From positions 682,001 to 746,000 of the forward strand of contig NZ_JAUYHK010000011.1 in assembly GCF_030690045.1 (NCBI RefSeq): a stretch of DNA of 64,000 bases, given 5' to 3'. Source of the DNA: Thalassospira sp. (GTDB lineage: Bacteria; Pseudomonadota; Alphaproteobacteria; Rhodospirillales; Thalassospiraceae). Below are positions 63,925-64,000 of this stretch, piece after piece. A program made the translations under genes and the position numbers. The stretch's first letter is position 1; each line of letters begins with the position of its first letter. Under the pieces are notes generated by a model. The model searched no databases. It was not told the origin of the DNA and was given only the letters and a program-made list of their open reading frames with translations.

Positions 63925-64000
63925 ATGAATCACGTCCCTGCACCCGCCAGTATTACCGGAACCGCCCGCCCCCGCCTTGTCGTGATCGGCAATGGCATGG
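63925..64000 (+). CDS. nirB: Nitrite reductase (NADH) large subunit NirB, N-terminal fragment
   Basis: Only 25 codons are inside the window. After a short variable start (MNHVPAPASITGTARP) comes RLVVIGNGMA, the FAD-binding start of NirB-type NAD(P)H-nitrite reductases (VVIGNGMAG). GGAG lies upstream. The setting (nitrate transporters, NasT/NasS, sigma-54 leader) supports assimilatory nitrite reductase. Confidence 0.82.
   Translation, partial: MNHVPAPASITGTARPRLVVIGNGM

Noticed and set aside
1-64000. CRISPR arrays, tRNA/rRNA genes, insertion sequences or prophage genes
   Set aside because: No repeat-spacer pattern, cloverleaf, transposase, integrase or phage-type gene was recognised on either strand.

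Overview
The window looks like a chromosomal stretch of a metabolically versatile alphaproteobacterium. Evidence is moderate GC, long co-directional operons with ATGA/TGATG stop-start overlaps, a rhizobial-type cyclic beta-1,2-glucan synthase, an oxidative (Weimberg-type) pentose pathway, and NasT/NasS control of nitrate assimilation. The genus cannot be fixed from the sequence. No rRNA, tRNA, insertion sequence, phage gene or CRISPR array was seen.

Layout. (1) 1-4473: end of an enoyl-CoA hydratase gene, then a small sugar cluster (aldose epimerase, GntR regulator, HAD phosphatase, pentulose kinase). (2) 4499-14169: a 2,856-residue cyclic glucan synthase, two small stress-type proteins and a cold-shock protein with a clear terminator. 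(3) 14466-33006: a catabolic superlocus that accounts for tryptophan to kynurenine to anthranilate to 2-aminobenzoyl-CoA and beyond. It holds tryptophan dioxygenase, arylformamidase, kynureninase, aminobenzoate-CoA ligase, the fused monooxygenase/reductase, beta-oxidation-like enzymes, a YjgF-family protein, two hydrolases, a LIV-type ABC transporter and a MarR regulator. (4) 33003-41969: oxidative pentose catabolism, with dehydrogenase, large IlvD/Edd dehydratase, xylose-type ABC transporter, FAH-family 2-keto-3-deoxy-acid dehydratase and ROK regulator. (5) 41933-48928: a peptide ABC transporter with an M14 peptidase. (6) 49333-52469: a zinc alcohol dehydrogenase, a His-rich exported protein and a multicopper oxidase. 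(7) 52500-64000: nitrate assimilation, with nrtA, nrtB and a fused nrtCD, a SulP transporter, a GNAT enzyme, nasS-nasT, narK and the start of nirB.

The most striking non-coding structure is in region 7. The nrtA and nirB upstream regions each contain a near-perfect sigma-54 promoter. Starting a few to about 50 bases downstream lies a pair of hairpins with hexaloops that have A at position 1 and G at position 4, the signature of ANTAR-protein RNA targets. An intrinsic terminator follows. The ANTAR protein itself (NasT) and its nitrate-sensing partner (NasS) are encoded in between. A third, weaker copy of the arrangement precedes narK. Upstream of both strong promoters lies a pair of TTTAATCA boxes, 30-31 bp apart and about 96-99 bp from the -24 element. 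The four ABC operons in the window also each have a stem-loop without a U-tract right after the binding-protein gene.
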